A stretch of 64,000 bases of DNA, from contig SVEO01000007.1 of assembly GCA_015057275.1 (NCBI GenBank), positions 1 through 64,000 on the forward strand, read 5' to 3'. Under the pieces are notes generated by a model. The model saw only the letters and a list, made by a program, of their open reading frames with translations, did not search any database and had not been told where the DNA came from. The translations under genes were made by a program, and so were the position numbers. Shown piece by piece: positions 32,986 through 42,181 of the stretch (its first letter is position 1; each line of letters opens with the position of its first letter). Source of the DNA: Lachnospiraceae bacterium (lineage in GTDB: Bacteria > Bacillota > Clostridia > Lachnospirales > Lachnospiraceae).

Positions 32986-34899
32986 CTATTTTATGCATTT
33001 CGGACTAATAAAACCGCGTCGATATGCATCAAGAAGCTGTTCTAAACGCATAATCTGTTTTTTCATCATTGCGCCGACATCAATGTCCTTTATCCGCTTT
33101 CGCTGCGGGAACATCTTGATGTCCGATGCCTGAAATGCAATATCAAGATTCTCCTCAATGGACTTCTCCATGCTGAGAAATGGCTGATGAGCGAGCAGGC
33201 GCAAACCGTGCGAATTATAAATCAATGTGTAACCCGCAATACCGGTCTCTTGCTGATAGCGCTTACAAAAACCACCGTCGATGACAAGCAGCTTGCCGCC
33301 AGCCTTAATCGGGCTCTCGCCCTCTTTTACATGAATCGGTGTATGACCGTTGATAATATGCCCGTCGTTCAAATCTAAACCAAACTCCTCTAAAATCCGA
33401 TTGCAGACTTCCTCGGAATTCTGCATCAGATAGTAGGCGTTTCGCGGCTCCTCACAAATCACTTTATCATCAATAAACATGCGTGCAAACGTCTTTGTCC
33501 TTCTGCCGGACACCGGCGAATTATAACCGCACCACAGATACCACATATAATCAAGTTCTTCCTGCGTACGCTCACCGAAATAGGCCCGGCGCGCCATACG
33601 GTCGGCGTAATCTAACAGTGCCTTTCCTTTGTAGCGCTTGCCCCCTCTTGTTACCTCAGTAAATGTTCCATCGTCATTTAACGGAATACATCCATGGAAC
33701 AGCAGGTTACCGTTGTGCAGCAGGTACATGCTTCCGTTCTCGTATAAGAACTGCACATGTGCCGCCAGCTTAGTGCTCTCAAGGAAGTCATTTTTTAGCT
33801 GATTAAGAATCTGCTTCTCGCCATCCGACAGTACAAACGGTCGCTCCGGCTGTACGGTTTGAAAATATTTGTATTTTAAATCATACCATTTCTCATCGAT
33901 TTCCACCTGACTAAGTCCGAAATCAATTTTATCAAGCAAAATCTGTTCTTCCATCTCGTAATGCGGGTTGCGTAAAATAATTTGCGCCTCCAGCTTGAAG
34001 AGAATAATAGAAATCGCATAATAAGCTGCATCGAGCGGGTCCGAAAATTCCGGATACAGCTTCTCTGCTACTAGCACAAGCGGGCGCAACGTGATGCCGT
34101 ACCCACTCTCCAGCACCTGTGTGTTCTTGTAGGAAAGACAATTTCGTACAACTGACGCAATACAGGCTTCACTGCCTGCTGCCGCACCCATCCAGAGAAT
34201 ATCGTGGTTACCCCATTCAATATCAACGGAATGATGATTCATCAGATAATCGAGAATCGTGTCCGGGCGCGGACCGCGGTCAAAAATATCACCGACAATA
34301 TGCAGATGGTCGACCGAAAGCTGTTTAATTAGCTCGCTCAAAGCGAAAATCATATCATCGCCGTTTTTCAAGCGGATGACAGTCTCAATAATCTTTCCCT
34401 GATAAATATACTGACTGCTGCCTTCTTCCGGCTGTGCATGCAGCAATTCATCAAGAATAAATCGATAGGCCTCCGGCATCGCCTTTCTTACTTTGGAACG
34501 TGAATATTTTGCGGAAATAACACGTGAAAGCTCAATCAATTGCCAAAGCGTGTCGTTGTACCAAGCATCGGTCGCTTGCTTGCTCTTTTTTAAGCGCGCA
34601 AGCTTTTGCTCCGGATAGTAAATGAGTGTGCACAACTCATTCTGCTCTGTTTCGGAAAGTCGGTCACGGAACACGAACTGTACCTTCTCTTTTATGATAC
34701 CGGAGCAATTGTTCAATATATGACGGAACGCCTCATACTCACCATGCAAATCGCTCATGAAATATTCTGTGCCCTTCGGCAAGTTTAAAAGAGCCTGTAA
34801 ATTAATAATTTCTGCGCACACCTGCTCTACCGTCGGAAATTTCTCCGCCAGCAACTGTAATACTTCCAACTGTTCTTCCGAAAATGGTTTTTTATTCAA
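32986..34899 (-). CDS. fbp: Fructose-1,6-bisphosphatase, class III
   Basis: About 637 residues, the size of the Firmicutes class III enzyme, which dephosphorylates fructose-1,6-bisphosphate in gluconeogenesis. The calcineurin-like metal site is visible as YFMSDLHGEYEAF, HIVGDIFDRGPRPD and WGNHDILWMGAAAGS, with later INGHTPIHVKEGE. GGAGGG at 34908-34913 favours the TTG at 34899, 8 bp downstream; a GTG at 34908 overlaps the RBS. It lies between proS and alsT without visible own promoter; proS ends in a strong terminator 70 bp upstream. Confidence 0.93.
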   Translation of the reverse strand: MNKKPFSEEQLEVLQLLAEKFPTVEQVCAEIINLQALLNLPKGTEYFMSDLHGEYEAFRHILNNCSGIIKEKVQFVFRDRLSETEQNELCTLIYYPEQKLARLKKSKQATDAWYNDTLWQLIELSRVISAKYSRSKVRKAMPEAYRFILDELLHAQPEEGSSQYIYQGKIIETVIRLKNGDDMIFALSELIKQLSVDHLHIVGDIFDRGPRPDTILDYLMNHHSVDIEWGNHDILWMGAAAGSEACIASVVRNCLSYKNTQVLESGYGITLRPLVLVAEKLYPEFSDPLDAAYYAISIILFKLEAQIILRNPHYEMEEQILLDKIDFGLSQVEIDEKWYDLKYKYFQTVQPERPFVLSDGEKQILNQLKNDFLESTKLAAHVQFLYENGSMYLLHNGNLLFHGCIPLNDDGTFTEVTRGGKRYKGKALLDYADRMARRAYFGERTQEELDYMWYLWCGYNSPVSGRRTKTFARMFIDDKVICEEPRNAYYLMQNSEEVCNRILEEFGLDLNDGHIINGHTPIHVKEGESPIKAGGKLLVIDGGFCKRYQQETGIAGYTLIYNSHGLRLLAHQPFLSMEKSIEENLDIAFQASDIKMFPQRKRIKDIDVGAMMKKQIMRLEQLLDAYRRGFISPKCIK

Positions 34900-34923
34900 G
34901 CGTTTCACCCTCCAATATTTAAA

Positions 34924-34956
34924 ATATTTCCCGGGAAACTTACTCCCGGGAAATAT
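34924..34956 (-). terminator. Terminator of proS
   Basis: A 12-bp perfect stem, ATATTTCCCGGG/CCCGGGAAATAT, with a 9-nt loop and TTTTAAATATT after it on the minus strand, 12 bp past the stop. Confidence 0.85.
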
Positions 34957-34968
34957 CCTTCTGTATTC

Positions 34969-36687
34969 TTACGCTAATTCTGCATATAATTTCTGCACTA
35001 AATCGATAATGCTCTGCAAGCCTTCCTCGACTGCTACCTTATAAGAAACCTTCTTATCTCTTGTCACAACTTCAATCAGACCTTCCTGCAGATTCTTCGG
35101 GCTGACAACCACGCGCACCGGCACGCCCATTAAGTCAGCATCCGAGAACATGACGCCCGGACGAACCTTTCTATCGTCGAAAATGACTTCTACTTTTGCC
35201 TTCTTTAAATCGTCATATAGCTTATCTGCCACAGTTCTTACCTGCTCGTCGTCAGAACGAATCGCGCACAAATGTACTTCGTACGGTGCGATGGAAATCG
35301 GCCAGATTGGGCCGTAATCATCGTGGTATGCCTCGCAAACAGAGGCCGCCAGGCGACCGACGCCGATACCATAGCACCCCATAATCGGGTACTGTAATTC
35401 GCCGTTTTCGTCGGTATACTGCATGTTCATCGACTTTGTATATTTCTGACCGAGCTGGAAAATATTACCAACCTCGATGCCTCGCTTAATGGTAATCGCC
35501 GGTTTACCGCAACATGGGCAAATGCCACCCTCCGCAACTTTCGCAAAATCGTAAAACTCTGCGCCCGGGCAATCTCTTTCGATGTTTAAACCAACATAAT
35601 GGTAACCTTCCTTATTTGCACCGGCAACTACATTGTGGATACCTGCCAAAGACTTATCAAGCAATACCGTGCAATTATCCGTAATACCAACCGGTCCGAT
35701 GTAACCTGCCACTAAACCGCAATCCTCAGTAATGTCTGCTGCGTGGAAATCCTCGCCGAGATAATTTCTTAACTTAGTTTCATTTATTTCCAAATCTCCG
35801 CGAATAAATACAACAACATACTCATCTGTCATATTTTTTTGATAAACAACCGCCTTACAGGATGCTTTCACGTCACTCTTAAGGTAATTACAAACATCTT
35901 CGATGGTCTTACAGTCCGGTGTGGAAACCATTTCCAGCGCAGTTTCTGCGAGTGCCTCATTGTGGATGACACTCTCAGCAGCTTCCATATTTGCTCTATA
36001 ATCACATTCATTACAGATTACAATAGAGTCCTCACCAACATCAGTAAGCAGCATGTACTCATGCGAAATGCTGCCGCCCATCATACCGGAGTCGGATGCC
36101 ACCGTAATGACCTCCGGCACACCGGCGCGGGCGAAAATTCTCTCATATGCCTCGTAGCATTCCTGATAGTATTTCTCTAGGTCTTCCTGCGAAGTGTGGA
36201 AAGAATATGCGTCCTTCATCGTAAATTCGCGCACACGAATCATTCCGGCACGCGGTCTTGCCTCGTCACGGAACTTTCTTTGAAACTGATAAATCATAAA
36301 CGGATATTTGGAATAGCTCTGACCGTATTCGCGCACCAACTGCACGGCTGCTTCCTCGTGTGTCATGCCAAGCACCATATCAGAACCGTTGCGGTCTTTC
36401 ATGCGCATCAGCTCGCTGCCGATACTCTCATAGCGGCCGGATTCTCTCCATAAATCCGCCGGCATCACAACCGGGAATAAAACTTCCTGCCCATCAATCG
36501 CATCCATCTCCTCACGAATGATATTTTCAATCTTTCTTGTCACTCTCTTTAATAATGGAAATTCGGAGAAAATACCGTTGCTGACATACTTCATATAGCC
36601 TCCACGCACCATCAGAGCATGGCTGTCGATGACGCAATCCGCCGGTCTCTCCTTAAATCTTTGTCCTACTAACTGACTAACTTTCAT
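34969..36687 (-). CDS. proS: Prolyl-tRNA synthetase, bacterial type with editing domain
   Basis: 572 residues, class II synthetase. Motif 1 is around FPLLKRVTRKIENIIREEMD; motif 2 reads FRDEARPRAGMIRVREFTMKDAYSFH; motif 3 is GCYGIGVGRLAASVCEAY. The middle segment (about 225-390) is the INS editing domain that removes mischarged alanine. This is the long prokaryotic ProS, not the archaeal-like form. ATG at 36687 with GGAGG 6 bp upstream. Controlled by a proline T-box. Confidence 0.95.
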   Translation of the reverse strand: MKVSQLVGQRFKERPADCVIDSHALMVRGGYMKYVSNGIFSEFPLLKRVTRKIENIIREEMDAIDGQEVLFPVVMPADLWRESGRYESIGSELMRMKDRNGSDMVLGMTHEEAAVQLVREYGQSYSKYPFMIYQFQRKFRDEARPRAGMIRVREFTMKDAYSFHTSQEDLEKYYQECYEAYERIFARAGVPEVITVASDSGMMGGSISHEYMLLTDVGEDSIVICNECDYRANMEAAESVIHNEALAETALEMVSTPDCKTIEDVCNYLKSDVKASCKAVVYQKNMTDEYVVVFIRGDLEINETKLRNYLGEDFHAADITEDCGLVAGYIGPVGITDNCTVLLDKSLAGIHNVVAGANKEGYHYVGLNIERDCPGAEFYDFAKVAEGGICPCCGKPAITIKRGIEVGNIFQLGQKYTKSMNMQYTDENGELQYPIMGCYGIGVGRLAASVCEAYHDDYGPIWPISIAPYEVHLCAIRSDDEQVRTVADKLYDDLKKAKVEVIFDDRKVRPGVMFSDADLMGVPVRVVVSPKNLQEGLIEVVTRDKKVSYKVAVEEGLQSIIDLVQKLYAELA

Positions 36688-36724
36688 AATATCCTCCATT
36701 CCCTAGTTTTTGTTTTGAAAATAA

Positions 36725-36990
36725 ATAAGCCCTAAGCCGACGCTTTCGCATCAGCTTAGGGCGAACATTTTTGTCCGTGTTACCACCTAAATTCAGAGAA
36801 ATCTCTCTGCACTCCATTGCCTTGTAACGGTGGCTCCCGGTTCCTTCTAATAACTCACTGCGTTCAAAGGACAGCTCCAAGACTGGTTCCGCAAGTTTTC
36901 TTAAAGCCTCACACCGCCCGGCTTCTCTCTGAAAAGTGTATCTTACGTACTATTTCTCTTCACAGCTTTTTACTTATTGGTTTGTAACCT
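36725..36990 (-). promoter_or_regulatory. T-box leader of proS, predicted proline (CCA) specifier
   Basis: The T-box core AGGTGGTAACACGGAC lies at 36773-36788. Downstream is a terminator hairpin (arms 36729-36743 and 36748-36762) followed by a T-rich tract. Stem I carries GGAACCAGTCTTGGAGC, aligned with the leuA leader, so the specifier is CCA (36884-36886), a proline codon. It fills the 347-bp gene-free stretch between proS and the DUF4340 gene. Uncharged tRNA-Pro should permit read-through. Confidence 0.93.
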
Positions 36991-36996
36991 TGTTTC

Positions 36997-37025
36997 ATTA
37001 TAGGGAGTTTTTCGGCGAATGTCAA
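36997..37025 (-). promoter_or_regulatory. Promoter of the proS T-box transcript
   Basis: Perfect TTGACA (37020-37025), 17 bp spacer and TATAAT (36997-37002), 10 bp past the stop of the DUF4340 gene. Confidence 0.88.
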
Positions 37026-37034
37026 CCGGATTCT

Positions 37035-37616
37035 TTATTCTTCTGCATCCGTTTCCGTTGCTTCCGCAACTCCCCAGTGCTCCAGCGTCCGCTCAAGGTA
37101 TGTTGTCAGTATCGTGTTAACCACGCAAATCTCATTGCCTCCTTCTTCCATAAGATAATAACCGCCGGCAATGTCATTATAATTGCCAAATAAAAATGTA
37201 CTCTCACTACCACCGCTCTGTACAGTCATGATTTTGTAAGTCGGCTCATCAAAGCCATAATCGGAAAGCTCCGTGACGTCGATAACGTCGATGGTTCTTG
37301 TTACATCCATATTGCAGAGGTAATGCACCATTGTTGCTACTTCTTCGGAGTTGATAGAAAATTCCGGAGCATCTTTGGCATACCACACGTCACCGTCGCG
37401 GAGCGCAAAGGCCACACCGGCAGCTTCATTCTCTGCGGATTCATAAGAAATTTCCTCAACTGTCATCTCAGAAATTAAGCGGATTTCTTCTGTGTCTTCA
37501 GTCGTTATCGTTTCACTTGCATCTTGGTTTTCCGCGCCGGACATCCACAGATAACCGGCACCAAATATCACACATAGTGTAAGAATGATGATAAGTTGCA
37601 AATGTTTCTTCTTCAT
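37035..37616 (-). CDS. DUF4340-domain membrane-anchored protein
   Basis: 193 residues. One N-terminal helix (residues 6-27) anchors an extracytoplasmic domain with DUF4340 hallmarks: YLCNMDVTRTIDVIDVTELSDYGFDEPTYKIM and FLFGNYND. It is shorter than usual DUF4340 proteins, which often carry two or more repeats, and ends in an acidic tail. Its start overlaps the GldG-like stop as ATGA. Last gene of the four-gene Gld-type operon; function unknown. Confidence 0.8.
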   Translation of the reverse strand: MKKKHLQLIIILTLCVIFGAGYLWMSGAENQDASETITTEDTEEIRLISEMTVEEISYESAENEAAGVAFALRDGDVWYAKDAPEFSINSEEVATMVHYLCNMDVTRTIDVIDVTELSDYGFDEPTYKIMTVQSGGSESTFLFGNYNDIAGGYYLMEEGGNEICVVNTILTTYLERTLEHWGVAEATETDAEE

Positions 37617-39139
37617 ATTTTTTTCTCCATTCCGAAGCGCTTACCGCGTCTGGAACGCTTCATGCAAATAACAATACCGGTAAGAATTACGCCAAGCGGT
37701 ACCATACCGATAAGCAGTAACTCCCACATCGTAGCCGAGAAACTACTAATCGTAAGATACTCGTCGGTAATAGTTTTTGCACGGATGGAAATTGTTTCCT
37801 CACGGTCACAGAGCCAGCCAACCGAATTTAAGAACAGATCATGGTTTGCACCGCTGACCATTTCATCAATACTATCTTCCAAAAAATATGCGCCGGTAAA
37901 ATAAACGATTCTTGTTTCGTCCTCGAGCGGCACCTCGATTGCGCTCGCATCCGTGTCAGTAGCCAGTGCTAGTTCTTCTGCATTCTCCCCGACCGTCTCA
38001 GTTATCGCTACACCGAGCGCGAACGGACCGTCAATGTCGCCGTCTTCCTTTTCGTAAATTTCCATTTCCCACCCGGCAAGCTTTGAATAGGATTCATCCG
38101 TCGTTTCAAGCAGATTTTCCACACTCACGTCATCGCGCGATTCTCCCACATAAATGCCCTGTGTGTACGGAAAAAACACATAATACTGTCCGGCAAGCGG
38201 CGAGGTAATTTCATGGGCGGAATTTATCTCCGGCAGCAGATAGCTGTTGGCCATGTAGTAATATTGGCTGTCACCCTCAATAACCATACCATCTACCGTC
38301 GTCACACCGTAATATGCCAGCACAGAAGCAATATTTTTATAGGAATCTGCATTATAATTCTCCGCATCAGTAACGATTAACATCTTGCCCCCATCCTGTA
38401 AATAAGAAAGGATCATTTCCGTTTCCGCAGTCGATAAATCCGATGACGGATTCAAAATCAGCAAGCATGCACAATCCTCCGGTACACTTCCCTCACTCAA
38501 CAGATTCAAATCCGCCAGCGAAACGTTGTCATTTTCCAGTGCATTGTGTAAAGATGTGGATAACGTCGCATCCCCGTGACCGGATAATTGATACATTACC
38601 GGCAATGAGGTGCTTGCTACGTAATTGAGCGCCGACGTTACCTGATTTTCGCCGTCGAAATAATTATTGTAAATATACTCATATGTTTCATAATCAATAC
38701 CCGCATACTCAGACACATAAATCGAACTGTAGGCAATATAACGGCTGCGACCGGTCACTTCATCAACAACAATCAAACTGTTCTCCTCCGGAGTCTCCGT
38801 TGTATACTGCGCCGCAAAGTTTGGATATAGCACCGGATCTTTCGTCTTAATGGTAATATGATTACTTTCGGAACAATAACGATTGAGAAATTCGAGCAGA
38901 GTCGTATCTTCGTAACCATTCTGTGCGAGCAAATAAATCGTAATATCATGATCGAGCGCCTGTGCAATCTGTATCGATTGCTTACCAATGGAATACATTG
39001 CGGTCGCAGTTAAATCAATTTTTGTTTTTGCATCCGGCAGACTGCTCACAAATAAATTCACAATAATTGTAAGTGCGATGGCAGCTAACGACATCGTCGT
39101 CGTATACATACCGACGCGAAAATGCTTCTTCTTATCCAT
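37613..39139 (-). CDS. GldG-family ABC-type auxiliary protein
   Basis: 508 residues: one N-terminal helix (about 12-35), a large extracytoplasmic domain (about 40-470) with KIDLTATAMYSIGKQSIQIAQ and VMYQLSGHGDATLSTSLH, and one C-terminal helix before a basic tail. This is the architecture of GldG, which in gliding Bacteroidetes works with GldA/GldF. In Clostridia the complex is of unknown function. The ATG at 39139 has AAGGAG 9 bp upstream and overlaps the permease stop as TAATG; a first ATG three codons earlier lies against the RBS. Confidence 0.82.
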   Translation of the reverse strand: MDKKKHFRVGMYTTTMSLAAIALTIIVNLFVSSLPDAKTKIDLTATAMYSIGKQSIQIAQALDHDITIYLLAQNGYEDTTLLEFLNRYCSESNHITIKTKDPVLYPNFAAQYTTETPEENSLIVVDEVTGRSRYIAYSSIYVSEYAGIDYETYEYIYNNYFDGENQVTSALNYVASTSLPVMYQLSGHGDATLSTSLHNALENDNVSLADLNLLSEGSVPEDCACLLILNPSSDLSTAETEMILSYLQDGGKMLIVTDAENYNADSYKNIASVLAYYGVTTVDGMVIEGDSQYYYMANSYLLPEINSAHEITSPLAGQYYVFFPYTQGIYVGESRDDVSVENLLETTDESYSKLAGWEMEIYEKEDGDIDGPFALGVAITETVGENAEELALATDTDASAIEVPLEDETRIVYFTGAYFLEDSIDEMVSGANHDLFLNSVGWLCDREETISIRAKTITDEYLTISSFSATMWELLLIGMVPLGVILTGIVICMKRSRRGKRFGMEKKI

Positions 39140-40002
39140 TAGCTCCATCTCCTTTTCTCCAACGACTGCACAGTTAAAAATAAGAACAGCAGCATAATTG
39201 ACAGATAATAAACAATTGAAGTGCCGTCAAACATGCCGTAGATGAAATTCCCCAGCCGCTCAAACAGTGAACACTGATTCAATACGTTCTGAATCAACCC
39301 CTCAAACGCGGTGTTGTACTTTGTATATAAAAGAAACAATATCATCTGCGCCACAAGAAAAACCGTTCCGGCCAGATAGAAATTCTTAATCATCAGGTAC
39401 CATATGATACTAATCACAATAATCACCAATACAATCGAAATGTATGATGCAAATGCGGTCGAAGCGATAAATCCGGAAATATTCGACATCAAATACAGGA
39501 CGAGCACAGTAAAAAAGCTCAAAATCATCGCCACAATCTGGTTTTCCGTCAGTGATGAAAAGAATAGTCCCATCGCAATCAGCGCACAGCCGAGCATAAA
39601 ATAACCGAAAATTGCACTGTAGGCAATCGCAAAATTCACAGTGCCGTAACGGGAAAGGATGGCCGGAATTGCACACATCCACAGTACCGGGATAAGCAGC
39701 ACCGTTGCCATCGCTAAAAATTTACCGGCAACAATTTTACTCATCGACATCGGCAGGGAATACAAAAGTTGGTCTGTTTTTTGCTTCTTTTCTTCCGCCA
39801 CCGAGCGCATCGTCAACATTGGAATCAAGAATAAATAGAAAAATGTCAGGTTACTTACGACATATTCAAAATTTGGATATAAGTTGACAAATGCAACATA
39901 CATTGTGTAAAAGCCTGTAAAACAAATCAATACCGCCACAAAGATGTAGCCGAGAATGCCGTGAAAATACGAGCCGAATTCTCTTTTATAAATCGCTATC
40001 AT
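39139..40002 (-). CDS. ABC-2 type permease (GldF-like)
   Basis: 287 residues with about six to seven helices. The start, MIAIYKREFGSYFHGILGYIF, is typical of ABC-2 permeases with a GldF-like N-terminus, followed by PMLTMRSVAEEKKQKTDQLL. It is encoded with an ATPase (17-bp overlap) and the GldG-like protein. The system belongs to the ABC-2 exporter/remodelling class; substrate unknown. Confidence 0.85.
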   Translation of the reverse strand: MIAIYKREFGSYFHGILGYIFVAVLICFTGFYTMYVAFVNLYPNFEYVVSNLTFFYLFLIPMLTMRSVAEEKKQKTDQLLYSLPMSMSKIVAGKFLAMATVLLIPVLWMCAIPAILSRYGTVNFAIAYSAIFGYFMLGCALIAMGLFFSSLTENQIVAMILSFFTVLVLYLMSNISGFIASTAFASYISIVLVIIVISIIWYLMIKNFYLAGTVFLVAQMILFLLYTKYNTAFEGLIQNVLNQCSLFERLGNFIYGMFDGTSIVYYLSIMLLFLFLTVQSLEKRRWS

Positions 40003-40819
40003 CTGTCATCCCTCCCGTCAGTTCTAAGAATACATCTTCGAGACTCGCTGTGCTTTGCTTCACGCTGAGAATCTCGCAATCGATGTCCTCCAATGCATGT
40101 ACAACATCTGCATAATCTCCGCGAATTATGTACTCAAATGTTTGTCGCGATGTCACTGTATCTACCAGCTTCTCCTTATCCTCGTTCGCCACAAGCTTGC
40201 CACCGGAAATGATAATAATGCGGTCGCACACACTATTTACCTCCGTCAAAATGTGTGAACTTAAAATAACCGTGTGTTCCTCACCAAGTTCGCGAATCAA
40301 CTGGCGAATTTCAATCATCTGCTTTGGATCCAGACCGACTGTCGGCTCATCCAAAATAATAACCTGCGGATTTCCGAGCAATGCCTGTGCAATTCCAACT
40401 CTTTGCTTATAACCTTTGGACAAGTGCTTAATCAGCTGGTCTGCCACATCGGTAATGCCGGTCTTTTTCATCACATAAAGAATATCATCCTTTAGTTCCT
40501 GCCCTTTTACGCCTTTGGCCTGTCCAACAAACTTTAAGTACTCGCGTGGGGTCATGTCCGCATACAGAGGCGGTTGCTCCGGCAGATACCCAATACATTT
40601 TTTTGCTTGCACCGGCTCCTCGAAAATATCATAGCCGTCAATTGTCACCGTTCCAACGGTTGCCGACAAACAGCCTGTAATGATATTCATAGTCGTTGAT
40701 TTGCCAGCTCCGTTCGGGCCCAAAAAGCCGTAAATCTTCCCTGAATCCACGGTAAAATTCAGGTCTGACACGGCTTCTATATTCCCATAACGTTTTGTGA
40801 GATGTTTTACTTCAATCAC
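39986..40819 (-). CDS. ABC transporter ATPase (GldA-like)
   Basis: 277 residues. Walker A GPNGAGKST, signature LSKGYKQR, Walker B VIILDEPTVGLDP and SSHIL at the H-loop, with the C-terminal YIIRGDYADVVHALED domain typical of ABC-2 exporter ATPases. A GTG at 40819 with GGAGG 5 bp upstream gives MIEVKHLTKRYG; longer forms run through the RBS. First gene of the Gld-type operon. Confidence 0.87.
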   Translation of the reverse strand: MIEVKHLTKRYGNIEAVSDLNFTVDSGKIYGFLGPNGAGKSTTMNIITGCLSATVGTVTIDGYDIFEEPVQAKKCIGYLPEQPPLYADMTPREYLKFVGQAKGVKGQELKDDILYVMKKTGITDVADQLIKHLSKGYKQRVGIAQALLGNPQVIILDEPTVGLDPKQMIEIRQLIRELGEEHTVILSSHILTEVNSVCDRIIIISGGKLVANEDKEKLVDTVTSRQTFEYIIRGDYADVVHALEDIDCEILSVKQSTASLEDVFLELTGGMTDDSDL

Positions 40820-40917
40820 AAGAACCTCCATTCCGCTACCTAAGCAGCAATTCAAACTCTCTATATCTTACGCTTAAGAATCGAAATTATTATGGTCACT
40901 ATGTGAAATTTTTCCAA

Positions 40918-40963
40918 AGAAAAAGTGAAGGATTGATGTCCTACTCGGACACACCCCTTCACC
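40918..40963 (-). terminator. Terminator of hemW
   Basis: GTGAAGG (40925-40931) pairs with CCTTCAC (40956-40962), with an inner GATGTCC/GGACAC stem, followed on the minus strand by CTTTTTC. It lies 8 bp past the hemW stop. Confidence 0.8.
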
Positions 40964-40969
40964 CCAATA

Positions 40970-42163
40970 TTATGATAGTAAAAATTCTGCCAGCACCTCA
41001 TTACTCATGTCGATTCCGCGACTTGTCAGTCGCAGATATGTCTCGTCTTCTTCAAGTAACTGCCAGTCAAGTAGTTTCTTTATAACGTGGCCATAAACAA
41101 AATGAATGTCTTTTCCAAACCTTTGCGCAAAATCCACTTTGGAAATACCGGCTGTTTTTCGAAGTCCCAGGAAAGCAAATTCTTCCATCTGTTCGTTTTC
41201 AGTTAGATTCTGTTCTTCCTCGCGAAGCCGACCGAGAACATCTATCCCTGTCTCGCTCGTGAGCAGCCGAACATACTCTTCTCGTTTTGAAATGTTTCGG
41301 TAACGCCTACCGTCACACAAAGAAGCCGCACCCACGCCAACACCGAGATAATCCGACACATCCCAGTAGCGCAGATTATGCCGGCATTCTCTACCCGGCA
41401 AACAGTAATTGGAAATTTCGTAGCGCTGATAACCATTTTCCTGCAAAAAATCGGTTATGTAGCGGTACATCTCCATCTCGCTTTCCTCATCCGGCAAAGT
41501 AGCATATCCTGCTTCGTTCATCCGCGCGAGCGGTGTTTCTTCCTCTAAAATCAGGCTGTAGGCAGAAATATGCGTCGGTCTCAATGCCACGATTTTATCT
41601 AGCGTGCTTATCAAATCCGACATCGTTTGTCCCGGCAGACCGCTCATCAAATCAATGTTGATATTGTCAAAGCCCGCCTGCTTTGCCATTTCATAGGATT
41701 GTAAAAATTGCTCGTAAGTGTGGATTCTGCCGATTTTCTTTAATAAGTGATTTTCTGCTGACTGCAGCCCGAGACTGATACGATTTACACCGGCCACCTT
41801 GTAGCATTTGAGTTTCTCTGTTGTTAATGTACCAGGATTGCACTCGACCGTAATCTCGCAATCTGCGGTCAGCGCAAAACATCTGCGCATTTCTGTAAGT
41901 ATATCCGCAATTATCTCGCCCGGCAAAATCGAAGGGGTTCCACCGCCAAAAAATACTGTGTCAACTGGCTGTGCCTTCGGATGTTCATCTGCAGTTTCAA
42001 TCTTCGCCAGCATCTTACCGGTTAGGCGTATTTCCTTTTTTAATGCCGCCACATATTGTTGCTTTTCCTCATCCTTTGCTTTGCCCGACAAGAAATCGCA
42101 GTAGAGACATTTTTCCACGCAAAAAGGGATATGAATATAAATCCCTTTGTTGTTTGTCCTCAT
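40970..42163 (-). CDS. hemW: Radical SAM heme chaperone HemW
   Basis: 397 residues. The radical-SAM cluster motif is IPFCVEKCLYCDF (CxxxCxYC) at the N-terminus, followed by TVFFGGGTPSIL, VECNPGTLT and GLQSAENHLLKKIGRIHTYEQ. Long annotated as oxygen-independent coproporphyrinogen oxidase, the family is now seen as a heme chaperone; the extra Cys that marks true HemN is absent. The ATG at 42163 has GAGGG 8 bp upstream. 18 bp after lepA, so a lepA-hemW operon as in many Firmicutes. Confidence 0.92.
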   Translation of the reverse strand: MRTNNKGIYIHIPFCVEKCLYCDFLSGKAKDEEKQQYVAALKKEIRLTGKMLAKIETADEHPKAQPVDTVFFGGGTPSILPGEIIADILTEMRRCFALTADCEITVECNPGTLTTEKLKCYKVAGVNRISLGLQSAENHLLKKIGRIHTYEQFLQSYEMAKQAGFDNINIDLMSGLPGQTMSDLISTLDKIVALRPTHISAYSLILEEETPLARMNEAGYATLPDEESEMEMYRYITDFLQENGYQRYEISNYCLPGRECRHNLRYWDVSDYLGVGVGAASLCDGRRYRNISKREEYVRLLTSETGIDVLGRLREEEQNLTENEQMEEFAFLGLRKTAGISKVDFAQRFGKDIHFVYGHVIKKLLDWQLLEEDETYLRLTSRGIDMSNEVLAEFLLS

Positions 42164-42181
42164 ATTCATATCCCTCACTTT

